From: an uncultured Elusimicrobiales bacterium
Lineage (GTDB): Bacteria > Elusimicrobiota > Elusimicrobia > Elusimicrobiales > Elusimicrobiaceae
DNA length: 43,218 nucleotides
Assembly: GCA_944326765.1 (NCBI GenBank)
Contig: CALVFE010000009.1
Span: 1-43,218 of the forward strand
Reading direction: 5' to 3'
In this document: positions 15,826-23,981 of the stretch, one piece after another
How positions within the stretch are numbered: position 1 is the stretch's first letter
How the letters are laid out: the number at the start of each line of letters is the position of its first letter
Translations under genes and position numbers: made by a program
Notes under the pieces: model-generated
What the model saw: only the letters and a program-made list of their open reading frames with translations
Databases searched by the model: none
What the model was told of the DNA's origin: nothing

Positions 15826-16422
15826 ATGGATCCAAAATTACATGAAAGGGCAGACGATGAACTCGTCTTGCTCTTTAAGTCCGGTTCACCGGAGGCGTTT
15901 GAAGAATTGGTGTATCGCTATAAAAATTCGTTATATCAGTATATTATGACGATGGTTCAAGACGAGGGCGCCGCCGGAGATCTGTTTCAGGAAGTGTTTA
16001 TCTCATTTTTTAAACATGCGGATAAATACGAACCGCGGGGAAAATTTAAATCGTGGCTGTTTCTAACGGCGCGGAATCGGGTATTAAATTTTTTCCGGGA
16101 TAACAATAAACTGACTTCTCTGGACCAGACGGACGAAGAGGGAAACGCTTTTTTACATGATACACTGCCGGACGGACAACCTTCTTTACTGGAAGATTTG
16201 GCCGGACGCGAAACGGAAGAAGAGATTCGGCGTGCAGCTTTGGAACTGCCACAGCGTCAGCGTGAGATGATTTATCTGCGCCAGTATTTGTCTTTTAAAG
16301 AAATTGCCGACATGTTGGACAGGCCGTTAGGCACGGTGTTGGCAGATTGTCATCGGGCTGTTAAAAAAATGCAGCGTATTTTGGCCGCGAAACAAACCGC
16401 TGCAAACGAGGTAAGTTTATGA
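15826..16422 (+). CDS. ECF-type RNA polymerase sigma factor (RpoE-like)
   Basis: 198 residues. The sigma-2 region holds LVYRYKNSLYQYIM and AGDLFQEVFISFFKHADKY (promoter melting and core binding). The sigma-4 region holds LPQRQREMIYLRQYLSFKEIA then the helix-turn-helix LDRPLGTVLADCHRAVKKM. No sigma-3 domain, so it is an extracytoplasmic-function factor. It overlaps the anti-sigma gene by 4 nt (ATGA), the usual pairing. The signal and regulon cannot be read here; an autoregulatory -35/-10 is not obvious upstream. Confidence 0.92.
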   Translation: MDPKLHERADDELVLLFKSGSPEAFEELVYRYKNSLYQYIMTMVQDEGAAGDLFQEVFISFFKHADKYEPRGKFKSWLFLTARNRVLNFFRDNNKLTSLDQTDEEGNAFLHDTLPDGQPSLLEDLAGRETEEEIRRAALELPQRQREMIYLRQYLSFKEIADMLDRPLGTVLADCHRAVKKMQRILAAKQTAANEVSL

Positions 16423-16820
16423 AGTACTGCGAAGATTTGATGCTGTATGCCGCAAATGAATTGGATTCGGAACGCAAAGCCGGGTTTGAAAAACATCTGG
16501 AGAATTGCCCGTCGTGCCGAGCGGAATTGGCCTGGTATCATCGGGTGGATAGCGCCTTGGAAGCTCCGGCGGCGCCAGTGGCGATAGTGGAACATTTGTT
16601 TGCCAAAACAACGCGCCGCAAATCCTTTTTTGCCGGTTGGAAACCGGCGTTAGCAGGAACTGCATTGCTGGGGGTAGGAATTTTTATAATCCTGGCTGGC
16701 CTGCATCCGGACAAAACCGCTTTTGACGCAACCGAAGTGATTGCGTATATGAGCGAAAATTTGGACGAAGAATACCTGAATTTCTCAAACGATTTGGCTT
16801 TGTTTGAACAGGAATTCTAA
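16419..16820 (+). CDS. Zinc-finger (zf-HC2) transmembrane anti-sigma factor
   Basis: 133 residues. The N-terminal anti-sigma domain carries FEKHLENCPSCRAEL, the HxxxCxxC zinc motif of ZAS proteins. A single transmembrane helix (PALAGTALLGVGIFIILAGL, near residues 77-96) is followed by a short acidic periplasmic tail ending FEQEF. It would hold the ECF sigma at the membrane and release it on an envelope signal. It is translationally coupled to the sigma gene and 15 bp before the periplasmic protein gene. Confidence 0.88.
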   Translation: MKYCEDLMLYAANELDSERKAGFEKHLENCPSCRAELAWYHRVDSALEAPAAPVAIVEHLFAKTTRRKSFFAGWKPALAGTALLGVGIFIILAGLHPDKTAFDATEVIAYMSENLDEEYLNFSNDLALFEQEF

Positions 16821-16835
16821 AAAATAGGAGGGGTT

Positions 16836-17405
16836 ATGAAAAAAATGATGATTGCCGTTCTTTTTGCGGCTTTGTGCGTGCCGGCTTTTGCCGAAGGTCC
16901 GCATAAATGCAAAGGGGACGATTGCCCTATGCCTAAAGGCCCTAAAGCCGAAATGGTAAAGGCGAAACACGATAAGAAAGATAAAAAAGAAGATCCCCGT
17001 GCTGAGGAATTTAAAAAAGCACGTAAAGAACATAAAGCGAAAATGAAAGCCACCGAAGAAAAAATGGAAAAACTGGTGGAAGAATATAATAAGCTCAAAG
17101 CCGGTAAAAAGAAAGACGCTAAAAAAGCTGAAATCGCTGAAATGGTGTCTTCTATCCGCGATGAACAAATCAAATTCAAAGAAGATCAACTTTCCAAATT
17201 CCAGGAACGTTTGGAACAGATGAAAAAGAATTTGAATGAGGAAAAGTCGGATAAAAACAAAAAGGCATGGGTAGAAGAAAAAACCGAAGCCGTCATCGCC
17301 GAAGAAGGTGATTTGGACGTTTTGTTCGGGCCGGGGGCTGGAAACGGACCGCGCATGGCGCCTGGTCATCCGAAAGCACCGCATATGCCTGGCCCGAAAA
17401 AATGA
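16836..17405 (+). CDS. Periplasmic Lys/Glu-rich coiled-coil protein of the sigma operon
   Basis: 189 residues: signal peptide MKKMMIAVLFAALCVPAFA, then a possible metal-binding cluster (HKCKGDDCPM), a long charged coiled coil (about residues 45-150) and a Pro/His/Met tail (RMAPGHPKAPHMPGPKK). No family is recognised. Position behind an ECF sigma/anti-sigma pair recalls CpxP/Spy- or CnrX-type periplasmic sensors, but the LTxxQ motif of CpxP/Spy is absent. AGGAGG precedes ATG. A sensing or chaperone role within this system is an inference from context. Confidence 0.75.
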   Translation: MKKMMIAVLFAALCVPAFAEGPHKCKGDDCPMPKGPKAEMVKAKHDKKDKKEDPRAEEFKKARKEHKAKMKATEEKMEKLVEEYNKLKAGKKKDAKKAEIAEMVSSIRDEQIKFKEDQLSKFQERLEQMKKNLNEEKSDKNKKAWVEEKTEAVIAEEGDLDVLFGPGAGNGPRMAPGHPKAPHMPGPKK

Positions 17406-17487
17406 CCGAGACCGCAAGCCCCAGACGGGGAACTTCCCCCTCCTCCGGCAGCGGAACCGGCCGAATAAACGGCAACAGTTAGAAATG

Positions 17488-17525
17488 ATTCCGGTTTCTC
17501 AGATCAAGAGAAACCGGAATTTTTA
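17488..17525 (+). terminator. Terminator of the sigma factor operon
   Basis: ATTCCGGTTTCTC (17488-17500) pairs with GAGAAACCGGAAT (17508-17520), followed by Ts. Confidence 0.9.
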
Positions 17526-17569
17526 TGATATCAGATCAACCCAGAGATTGCTCTGCACGGTCATACTTG

Positions 17570-17881
17570 CTAATTTAACAATTCCGCCCAAGCGTCTTTT
17601 TCTGCCTGAATTTGTTTTTTGGCTTCTTCCGCTTTTTGCTGGAGCTGTTCTTTGGCGGCGTCCGCGGCGGATTTCTGTCCGCTGGCTACTTCCGCGGCAG
17701 ATTTGGCGTTTTCATAAGATTGTTTTGCGTCTAAAAGTTTTTGGCGTGTTTCAGCTGATTTTTGAAGAGCTTGTTCCAAAGTAAGGGTTTGGTTGGCAGC
17801 GGTGGGCTGAGTGGTACCGCTGGAAGCACAGCCGGCGGCCAATACCGCGGCGCTTATAACCAGAAGCAATGTTTTTTTCAT
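17570..17881 (-). CDS. Small Ala-rich lipoprotein (Lpp-like)
   Basis: 103 residues. MKKTLLLVISAAVLAAGC ends in a lipobox (LAAGC), so the mature protein starts with acylated Cys18. The rest is a Thr/Ala spacer and one long coiled coil (LEQALQKSAETRQKLLDAK onward), the plan of Lpp/murein-lipoprotein-type envelope proteins. The C-terminus is not the Lys of E. coli Lpp (ends AELLN), so covalent peptidoglycan linkage is not predicted. GGAGAAA precedes the ATG. Confidence 0.82.
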   Translation of the reverse strand: MKKTLLLVISAAVLAAGCASSGTTQPTAANQTLTLEQALQKSAETRQKLLDAKQSYENAKSAAEVASGQKSAADAAKEQLQQKAEEAKKQIQAEKDAWAELLN

Positions 17882-18021
17882 ATTTTTCTCCTTTTATAAT
17901 TAAGTTTCTATATTCTATAACATATTGCGCGTGAAATGAAACTTTTTTAGGGAAACATAGAATCAAAATGGAGCAGTATTACCCAAACATTTATTGGATT
18001 ACTGTATATCCAGCAGAAGTA

Positions 18022-18429
18022 TTAAATTCGCTTAAACACAAAAAACTTATTAAAAAAGAAACTGACTATAGCTACTAAGAAAGAGCTGACAAGTCCGGCC
18101 AGGTATAGGTTTTTTAAGCCGAAAAACGTTAAACATTTTAAAATCCCTACATTCAAAAAATAACAGCCTGTATAGACGGCGAAAAAGCGGAAAATCCGTC
18201 GGTTGTCCGGATTGAAAAAAACCCATTTTCCAAAGGTTTTAAAACTAAAGCCAATTCCCAACAGAGTGGAGCATAAAACGGCTAGTGCATAATGCAGCCC
18301 ACTAAATATAAATAGGGCATATAAACAATATGCCACTGCGGTGTTGAGGGTACCAATCAGCAGAAACCGAATAAATTGTTCCGGGATTTTAGTCAGAACA
18401 GAGAATTGTTTGCATAATGAAGAAAACAT
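18022..18429 (-). CDS. GtrA-family membrane protein
   Basis: 135 residues with four transmembrane helices. FIRFLLIGTLNTAVAYCLY at the start and NKFFVFKRI at the end are characteristic of GtrA, thought to flip polyprenyl-linked sugars for surface glycosylation. It begins directly after the stop of the HEAGH protein (GAGGA, TAA, ATG), so it is the last gene of a three-gene operon. No terminator is evident after it. Confidence 0.88.
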   Translation of the reverse strand: MFSSLCKQFSVLTKIPEQFIRFLLIGTLNTAVAYCLYALFIFSGLHYALAVLCSTLLGIGFSFKTFGKWVFFNPDNRRIFRFFAVYTGCYFLNVGILKCLTFFGLKNLYLAGLVSSFLVAIVSFFFNKFFVFKRI

Positions 18430-19068
18430 TTATCCTCGTGTAAAAAAACGGTCATGTCCATCGTCGTCATCGTTATAATTATGACCGTTGGGGTTGTTCC
18501 AAGCCCAAAAATGAGAAACAAACAGATAGCTTCCAAGTGCGCTTAAAAAAGCACTCAACAGATAAAAAGCATGGCGGACATGCCATTCATACCCTTCCGT
18601 GCCCAACCAGCTGTGCATATAATCCCAGTCGGGCAATGTTTCGGGGCCGGCGTTTAACAAAGAAATTACCGGATCCAGCCGGCAGCCTGAGTACTGCCCT
18701 ACGCTATAACAGGCTACCGCCAGCAAAAGCAAACAGACGTCAGCCTGTATTTCTTTTCCTTTCCGTAAAAAATACAGAAAAGCAATCAGCGGAACGCCGA
18801 GTTCCGTTAAAGTTCCCCCCCAGATCATCAAGACAAAATTCCCTCCGGACAAGAATTGGAAGATGGGGTGTCCCGCCTCATGAATGCCGATAGTCAACAG
18901 CCAAAATACGCCCGCCAGCGGGCAATGGTGCGGGCCGATGTACCAGTGATAGATCAGGTAAGTACCGGCGCCGATCCATAAGATTCCTTTCCAGCCGTAA
19001 TGCCAGCACAAAGGGCCTTTTCGTTTTGGATCAAATATATCTAAAAAATGGCTCCATAATTTTTTCAT
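18430..19068 (-). CDS. HEAGH-motif polytopic membrane protein (possible metallopeptidase)
   Basis: 212 residues with about five hydrophobic segments. The motif GIHEAGHPIFQFL (near residues 61-73) is an HExxH zinc site inside a helix, followed by GGTLTELGVPLIAF, whose Glu or polar residues might complete a metal site. That pattern recalls M50-like intramembrane proteases, but I see no NPDG-type motif, so the assignment is open. The tail is acidic and His-rich (NYNDDDDGHD). It overlaps the methylase gene by 4 nt and abuts gtrA. Catalytic function is inferred from HExxH alone. Confidence 0.6.
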   Translation of the reverse strand: MKKLWSHFLDIFDPKRKGPLCWHYGWKGILWIGAGTYLIYHWYIGPHHCPLAGVFWLLTIGIHEAGHPIFQFLSGGNFVLMIWGGTLTELGVPLIAFLYFLRKGKEIQADVCLLLLAVACYSVGQYSGCRLDPVISLLNAGPETLPDWDYMHSWLGTEGYEWHVRHAFYLLSAFLSALGSYLFVSHFWAWNNPNGHNYNDDDDGHDRFFTRG

Positions 19069-20153
19069 TTCGTTTTTTCTAAGACAAAAATATATTCAAA
19101 ATTTTTTTTCGGCTGTACCCATTGGCGTGTCCAGTTCATCTCGGACATTATATTTTTTTTATAGTCGATTTTCAGGCTCTTGATCAATTTTCCGTTTTGA
19201 TGCAAAGCCTCTACGAGCGCCTCTTTTGCAATGCGTCCGGTGGAACTATACGATAGCATAATATAGCGCGCCTGGGTTTGTGCCAATAGTTTTTTTAAGG
19301 TTTCATACACCACAAAATTTCCGTTCTCGTTTTGGCGGAAATCTTCAAATGCCGACGACGCAGCGGAATCGCGGGAATCCGTTCTTCGGGCGGCGGCTCC
19401 AAACACTTCCGGTTGATCGTTGCGTATCACGGTTTTCCAGAAGTGATAATACGCGGCATAACGCACGCGGCTGGGCGGCATTTTAAGGTTGCCGGATCCG
19501 TAAGGCGGATCAAAATAAGCCAGATCCCATTGTCCGTTTTGAAGGGTTTTAAAAATATCTTGTTTTAAAATGGTATGTCCGCCTCGATGGGCGAAGCGTG
19601 CCGGCAGCCGTAATTGCAAATCGTTTGCGGAACGGGCAGACCAGTGCGCCAAGTAAGAAGAGAAATGTCCCAGGGTGCTGTCCACTTTGTCTAGGGCGAG
19701 TATTAAACTGGTAAGCAGTACGCATTTATCTTCCCAGGCAAGGTTCAAGCGGTCTATTTCCTCGCGTATGGCATCTAGTTTTTGGGTGTTTTTGATTTGA
19801 AACGGTTTTTTGGTGTCTTGTTCCCGGCCGCCGTAATGTTGGGTAAACCAGCCGGTACGGCCGGGCAGTGCGTTTAGATGTAATAAAAGTTTTTCGTAGA
19901 AAGAATCGGAACGATTGGCTTTTAAATAACAGGTGCCCAGTACTTCGCTCCAGTCGGCCGTATCATTGGCAGTGACAGTATAGCCTTGTTGGGCGAAGGC
20001 CTGCGAAACACGCGTCGTTCCGGAAAAACCATCTAATACAGTCTGTATGCCGGGCAGATCTTTAGTAAGAGATAAAAGATAGGGCAACAGTTTCTTTTTG
20101 GAACCAGCATACTTGATCCCTTCCGTATAGACAATGGGAAAGATAGTTTTCAT
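19065..20153 (-). CDS. D12-class N6-adenine DNA methyltransferase
   Basis: 362 residues. KYAGSKKKLLPYL (motif X-like, near residue 15), VLDGFSGTTRVSQAF (SAM-binding motif I) and AYFDPPYGSG (catalytic DPPY, motif IV, near residue 217) follow in the order of Dam/D12 methylases. It would methylate adenine N6 in a specific DNA sequence. No restriction endonuclease gene is adjacent, so it is probably an orphan methylase for regulation or protection. It leads an operon with the HEAGH protein (ATGA overlap) and gtrA, an odd set of partners. TAAAAT lies 7 nt before its ATG and no Shine-Dalgarno is visible. Confidence 0.88.
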   Translation of the reverse strand: MKTIFPIVYTEGIKYAGSKKKLLPYLLSLTKDLPGIQTVLDGFSGTTRVSQAFAQQGYTVTANDTADWSEVLGTCYLKANRSDSFYEKLLLHLNALPGRTGWFTQHYGGREQDTKKPFQIKNTQKLDAIREEIDRLNLAWEDKCVLLTSLILALDKVDSTLGHFSSYLAHWSARSANDLQLRLPARFAHRGGHTILKQDIFKTLQNGQWDLAYFDPPYGSGNLKMPPSRVRYAAYYHFWKTVIRNDQPEVFGAAARRTDSRDSAASSAFEDFRQNENGNFVVYETLKKLLAQTQARYIMLSYSSTGRIAKEALVEALHQNGKLIKSLKIDYKKNIMSEMNWTRQWVQPKKNFEYIFVLEKTK

Positions 20154-20160
20154 ACTTTAT

Positions 20161-20166
20161 ATTTTA
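20161..20166 (-). promoter_or_regulatory. Possible -10 box adjacent to the D12 methylase start
   Basis: Minus-strand TAAAAT ends 7 nt before the ATG, with no ribosome site between. It fits the leaderless pattern seen at 278, 2957, 7663 and 26472. The -35 is weak. Confidence 0.3.
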
Positions 20167-20219
20167 ATCAAAAAAGAAACTCTTGTATGAAAACATTTTT
20201 ATGTAAAGGAATGAATCAT

Positions 20220-20358
20220 TGTCTATTATTTTTGTGATTAGACAGAAAGATATTGAGAAGAAGGAACTAATCCTTTTTTCGGGTTGCGCGGCGTCGGTTA
20301 GAGTGTTAAGTTTAAACATGTGGTAAAACGAACGCAGCTGTTTATTGTGCAGTAAACA
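20220..20358 (+). promoter_or_regulatory. Two dyads upstream of the aax operon
   Basis: TGTCTA (20220-20225) and TAGACA (20239-20244) flank 13 nt. TGTTTA (20339-20344) and TAAACA (20353-20358) flank 8 nt. The second lies 33 bp before aaxA, where a repressor or activator could act. No strong -35/-10 pair is seen, so the promoter may need an activator. Confidence 0.35.
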
Positions 20359-20390
20359 ATGTGGCGATATTTGTAAATAGGGAGTAAATT

Positions 20391-21632
20391 ATGAAACGTT
20401 TCAAACGGATTTGTATTTGGTTGCTAACGATAGGAATAGGATTAATATCTTCTACTGTTTTGGCAGAAACGGGTAAGGTGAATCGTCCAAAATTTTCTGC
20501 CAAACATGAACAACGTTTAGCAGCACGAAAATTAGTGGAAAATCATTCGTTTTCTGATTTTGGACAGAATTATATAGACGCTAAAAATTTTTTGACCGAT
20601 AAATTGGGGCTTCAAGTGGGGTTGGATATTTCATATACTGCCCAGCGTATTTCCCCCAACGGCAAACAGACTGCCATTCAAGGCATTTATTATCCTTATC
20701 TCATGTGGACGCTTTTTCAAGACCGCGCTTGGGGGTCGGGTGCGATCAATGTAAACTACAACTTCATACATTATTGGGGAGAGCAAACGGACGTGTTGGA
20801 GAACCGGGCTAATTTGGTTACGGCGGTCAATGACTATGATGCAAACCAATATTTCTTCTCCCAGTTTTCTTACACCCATACTTTACCGGGCAAATGGGAT
20901 TGGCTTTCGCTTACTGTGGGACAGTTCCCCCTGTATAACTTTGACGGAACGGAATATGTGGACAACCAACAAACGGCGTTGATGAACTATGCCCTTTCTC
21001 AAAATGCTTCTTCGGCCTATCCGTTGGCTTCCTTGGGCGCTTATGTGCAAGCGCAGAACAGCCGCTGGACACTGGTCGCGGGATATCAAGACGCCACGAA
21101 TATCACCGGGGCGGAAATTCACGGCAAAACGGCTTTTGACGGCAAATACACCGGATTTGGGTCTATTTCTTGGACGCCTTCTTTTAAATGGGGCGAAGGA
21201 CAATACAGTTTTTTGTATTATTACCAACCGGCGGTAGAAGAACAGAATGAAAATGTGAACGGGTGGTCGGTAAACATGCAGCAGAATATCGGCAGCCGGT
21301 GGGCGGTTTTTGGGCGCGCCAACGGGTCTGGCGGTGCGGCGGTGCCGATTAAAAATTCCTATGCATTGGGCATTTCGTGGATGAATCCGTTTGAGCGCAA
21401 TCCGTTGGATACGATTACGCTGGGGGCGGCCTATAACCGTCTGAGTGAGGAAGCGTTGGGTTATCCGGCGCAGATGAGAAACAGCGAAACCGTGTTGGAA
21501 CTGCAGTGGGTATGGGGCATTGGTAAATTTGTAACGGTTACTCCGGATCTGCAGCTTTATCCGAAGGCCGGTCTCAACCCGGATCAGGGGGTAACCACTG
21601 TGGTCGGGTTGCGTACAACAGTGATGTTGTAG
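20391..21632 (+). CDS. aaxA: OprB-type outer membrane porin, AaxA-like arginine porin
   Basis: 413 residues: signal peptide ending TVLAETG, a helical region, then LGLQVGLDISYTAQRIS and many aromatic, alternating strands (VTVGQFPLYNFDG-like girdles), the features of the OprB carbohydrate-selective porin family. Its place directly before aaxB and aaxC genes matches the chlamydial AaxA, which lets arginine in across the outer membrane. AGGGAG precedes ATG. The family call is firm; arginine specificity is inferred from the operon. Confidence 0.85.
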   Translation: MKRFKRICIWLLTIGIGLISSTVLAETGKVNRPKFSAKHEQRLAARKLVENHSFSDFGQNYIDAKNFLTDKLGLQVGLDISYTAQRISPNGKQTAIQGIYYPYLMWTLFQDRAWGSGAINVNYNFIHYWGEQTDVLENRANLVTAVNDYDANQYFFSQFSYTHTLPGKWDWLSLTVGQFPLYNFDGTEYVDNQQTALMNYALSQNASSAYPLASLGAYVQAQNSRWTLVAGYQDATNITGAEIHGKTAFDGKYTGFGSISWTPSFKWGEGQYSFLYYYQPAVEEQNENVNGWSVNMQQNIGSRWAVFGRANGSGGAAVPIKNSYALGISWMNPFERNPLDTITLGAAYNRLSEEALGYPAQMRNSETVLELQWVWGIGKFVTVTPDLQLYPKAGLNPDQGVTTVVGLRTTVML

Positions 21633-21669
21633 TGGGGTAATATCAGTAAATAACAAGGAGAAATAAATT

Positions 21670-22281
21670 ATGGAAAAAGAATTAATTTTGGGAACAAGAT
21701 ATCCGACATTGGCTTTTATTTCGGGCGGTGCGGGGCAGGCCGCCGACGGAATCCCCCCGCAGCCGTTTGAAACCTTTTGCTACGATTCGGCGCTGCAGCA
21801 GGCCAAGATTCAGGATTTCAACGTGATTCCGTACACTTCGGTTTTGCCGAAAGATTTGTACCAGAACATCTATCCGGTTGATGCGGTGGCCGATCAGTTT
21901 ACCCACGGGGCGGTGCTGGAAGTAATTATGGCCGGCAACGGGGCGCGTATTGAAGACCACAAAGCGATTGCTACGGGGGTAGGCGTGTGCTGGGGTAAAG
22001 ACAAGAAAGGCAATTTAATCGGCGGCTGGGCGGCGGAATACGTGGAGTATTTTGATACGCCCATTGATGATGAAATCGCCTCGGGGCATGCGCATATGTG
22101 GCTGAACAAATCGTTGAACCACGAATTGGAAATCCGCGGTGTGGAAAAACACAGCGAATTTCAAATTTGGCACAACTATATCAACATCACGCAGCCTTTT
22201 GCGTATTGTTTGACGGTAATGGGATTCTTAAATTTCAAATTTGCGCCGATTGCCGTTCCGAATAAAAAGGCGTTGGATTAA
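21670..22281 (+). CDS. aaxB: Pyruvoyl-dependent arginine decarboxylase AaxB
   Basis: 203 residues, close in length and sequence to chlamydial AaxB. Recognisable stretches are [63 protein letters not shown] and HNYINI. The enzyme cleaves itself between Thr56 and Ser57 in YTS, turning Ser into the pyruvoyl cofactor, and then converts arginine to agmatine and CO2. This consumes protons and works best at low pH. AAGGAG lies 9 nt upstream. It is flanked by porin and antiporter genes, completing an acid-resistance or nutrient-depletion pathway. The self-cleavage pair and the glycine-rich CWGKD loop are intact, so activity is expected. Confidence 0.93.
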   Translation: MEKELILGTRYPTLAFISGGAGQAADGIPPQPFETFCYDSALQQAKIQDFNVIPYTSVLPKDLYQNIYPVDAVADQFTHGAVLEVIMAGNGARIEDHKAIATGVGVCWGKDKKGNLIGGWAAEYVEYFDTPIDDEIASGHAHMWLNKSLNHELEIRGVEKHSEFQIWHNYINITQPFAYCLTVMGFLNFKFAPIAVPNKKALD

Positions 22282-22313
22282 GGAGCGCCGGAAAGGTATT
22301 TTTCGGGGGGTCT

Positions 22314-23768
22314 ATGGGAGATAATAACAATACGGCTTCAAAGCTGGGCGTGATAGGCCTAGCGAGTATTGTCATCAGTTCCATGGTTGGGGGAGGCGTT
22401 TTTTCGCTCCCCCAAAACATGGCGGCCGGGGCCAGCGCGGGTGCGGTTCTGTTGGCGTGGGTGGTTACCGGAATTGGAATGTATTTTATTGCGAATACGT
22501 TTAGTATCCTTTCCCGCGTAAAACCGGATTTGACGTCCGGGATCTATATGTATGCGCGGCAGGGATTTGGCCCTTATGTCGGGTTTACGATCGGTTGGGG
22601 CTATTGGCTGTGCCAGATTTTTGGAAACGTCGGCTTTGCCGTTATCACGATGGACGCATTAAATTATTTTTTTCCCCCCTACTTTGCGGGCGGAAACAAT
22701 CTGCTTTCTATCGTGTGCGGTTCGGTGTTGATTTGGGTGTTTAATTTTGTTGTCTTGCGCGGCGTAAAGCAAGCGGCCATTTTAAACGTTATCGGCACTA
22801 TTGGCAAACTGGTGCCGATCCTGTTGTTTATCTTGATTTTGCTGTTTAGTTTTCATCTGGATAAGTTTGATTTCAACTTCTGGGGGCATTTGCCCAAAGG
22901 CGGCAAGACGTTGGGATTGCTGCCCGCTCAGTTAAAAAGTACGATGTTGGTTACGTTATGGGCGTTTATCGGCATTGAAGGCGCGGTGGTTTTGTCTAAC
23001 CGGGCCAAAAGCCAATCCGACGTCAGCAAAGCGACGTTTTTAGGCTTTTTGGGCTGTCTGGTGATCTATATCGGGCTGTCGGTGCTGCCGTTTGGCTTTT
23101 TAACGCAGGAAGAAATTGCCGCGGTGGCGAATCCTTCTACGGCCGGGGTACTGGAAAAAGTAGTCGGCCCGTGGGGCGCGTGGGTTATGAATATCGGCCT
23201 TCTGATTGCGGTGCTTTCTTCTTGGCTGGCTTGGACGATGATCGCCGCGGAAATTCCGGCGGCGGCGGCCGAAAACGGCACGTTTCCCAAACAGTTTGCG
23301 ATCCAAAATAAAAACGGATCGCCTTCGGTGTCTTTGTGGGTGACGAGTATTATTATGCAGCTGGCCATTTTTATGGTATATTTTTCCAATAACGCCTGGA
23401 ACACGATGCTTTCCATTACGGGGGTGATGGTGCTGCCGGCGTATATTGCCAGTACGGCGTATTTATGGAAAATGACCGAGGACGGCGAGTTTGCTAAAAT
23501 TTTGCCTAAAGGCCGTGCGGCGGCGTTATTTACGTCCACGATGGGAACGATATATGGCTGTTGGCTGGTATATGCGGCCGGGCTTAAATATCTGTTTCTG
23601 GCGGTTATTTTCTTGGCGTTGGGTATTCCGGTTTTTGTATGGGCGCGCCGCCAGCAAAAAGACGGGAAGACCGTCTTTAGCAAAGGTGAAGCCGCGGTAG
23701 CCGTGTTGTTGGTGCTGTTTGCGCTGGCGGCTATTTATGTGTTTTCGCGCGGTTTGGTCAGCATTTAA
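22314..23768 (+). CDS. aaxC: Arginine/agmatine antiporter (APC family), AaxC-like
   Basis: 484 residues with 12 predicted helices. ASIVISSMVGGGVFSLP in TM1 carries the GGG-type substrate-backbone motif of APC basic amino acid antiporters (ArcD/AdiC/AaxC). Helix 6 has LWAFIGIEGAVVLSNRAKS, the conserved Phe/Glu region of the ArcD/arginine-ornithine branch. The protein would exchange external arginine for internal agmatine. Short spacing to aaxB (32 bp) with a GGGGGG ribosome site, and a strong terminator 17 bp after the stop, make it the last gene of the operon. Specificity for agmatine follows from context. Confidence 0.9.
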   Translation: MGDNNNTASKLGVIGLASIVISSMVGGGVFSLPQNMAAGASAGAVLLAWVVTGIGMYFIANTFSILSRVKPDLTSGIYMYARQGFGPYVGFTIGWGYWLCQIFGNVGFAVITMDALNYFFPPYFAGGNNLLSIVCGSVLIWVFNFVVLRGVKQAAILNVIGTIGKLVPILLFILILLFSFHLDKFDFNFWGHLPKGGKTLGLLPAQLKSTMLVTLWAFIGIEGAVVLSNRAKSQSDVSKATFLGFLGCLVIYIGLSVLPFGFLTQEEIAAVANPSTAGVLEKVVGPWGAWVMNIGLLIAVLSSWLAWTMIAAEIPAAAAENGTFPKQFAIQNKNGSPSVSLWVTSIIMQLAIFMVYFSNNAWNTMLSITGVMVLPAYIASTAYLWKMTEDGEFAKILPKGRAAALFTSTMGTIYGCWLVYAAGLKYLFLAVIFLALGIPVFVWARRQQKDGKTVFSKGEAAVAVLLVLFALAAIYVFSRGLVSI

Positions 23769-23784
23769 GAACCGTAAGCTAATC

Positions 23785-23817
23785 AAAAACCCCATCTGCT
23801 CAGATGGGGTTTTTTTG
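23785..23817 (+). terminator. Terminator of the aax operon
   Basis: AAAAACCCCATCTG (23785-23798), CT, CAGATGGGG then seven Ts. Confidence 0.93.
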
Positions 23818-23903
23818 TTAAATACTTTTCCCAATAAGCCGCAGGCTTACGCCCGGGGCGTTTCATAAATAACTTTTACCGTATCGCAAATATAATTAAG
23901 AAT

Positions 23904-23953
23904 TTCATTGATTAAACTTTTATATTGACAATCAATGAAGGATTTGGCAGAAT
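23904..23953 (+). promoter_or_regulatory. Promoter of the TraF_2-like gene overlapped by a perfect dyad
   Basis: TTGACA (23925-23930), 17-bp spacer, CAGAAT (23948-23953), start near 23960. A perfect inverted repeat TTCATTGATT (23904-23913) / AATCAATGAA (23930-23939) overlaps the -35, as an operator would. Confidence 0.6.
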
Positions 23954-23981
23954 GAAGCAAATTGTTCCCATAGGAGAGTAC

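Noticed and set aside
16785..17417. A 210-codon minus-strand frame opposite the periplasmic coiled-coil gene
   Set aside because: Its Phe-rich product is the mirror of the Lys/Glu codons of the true gene.
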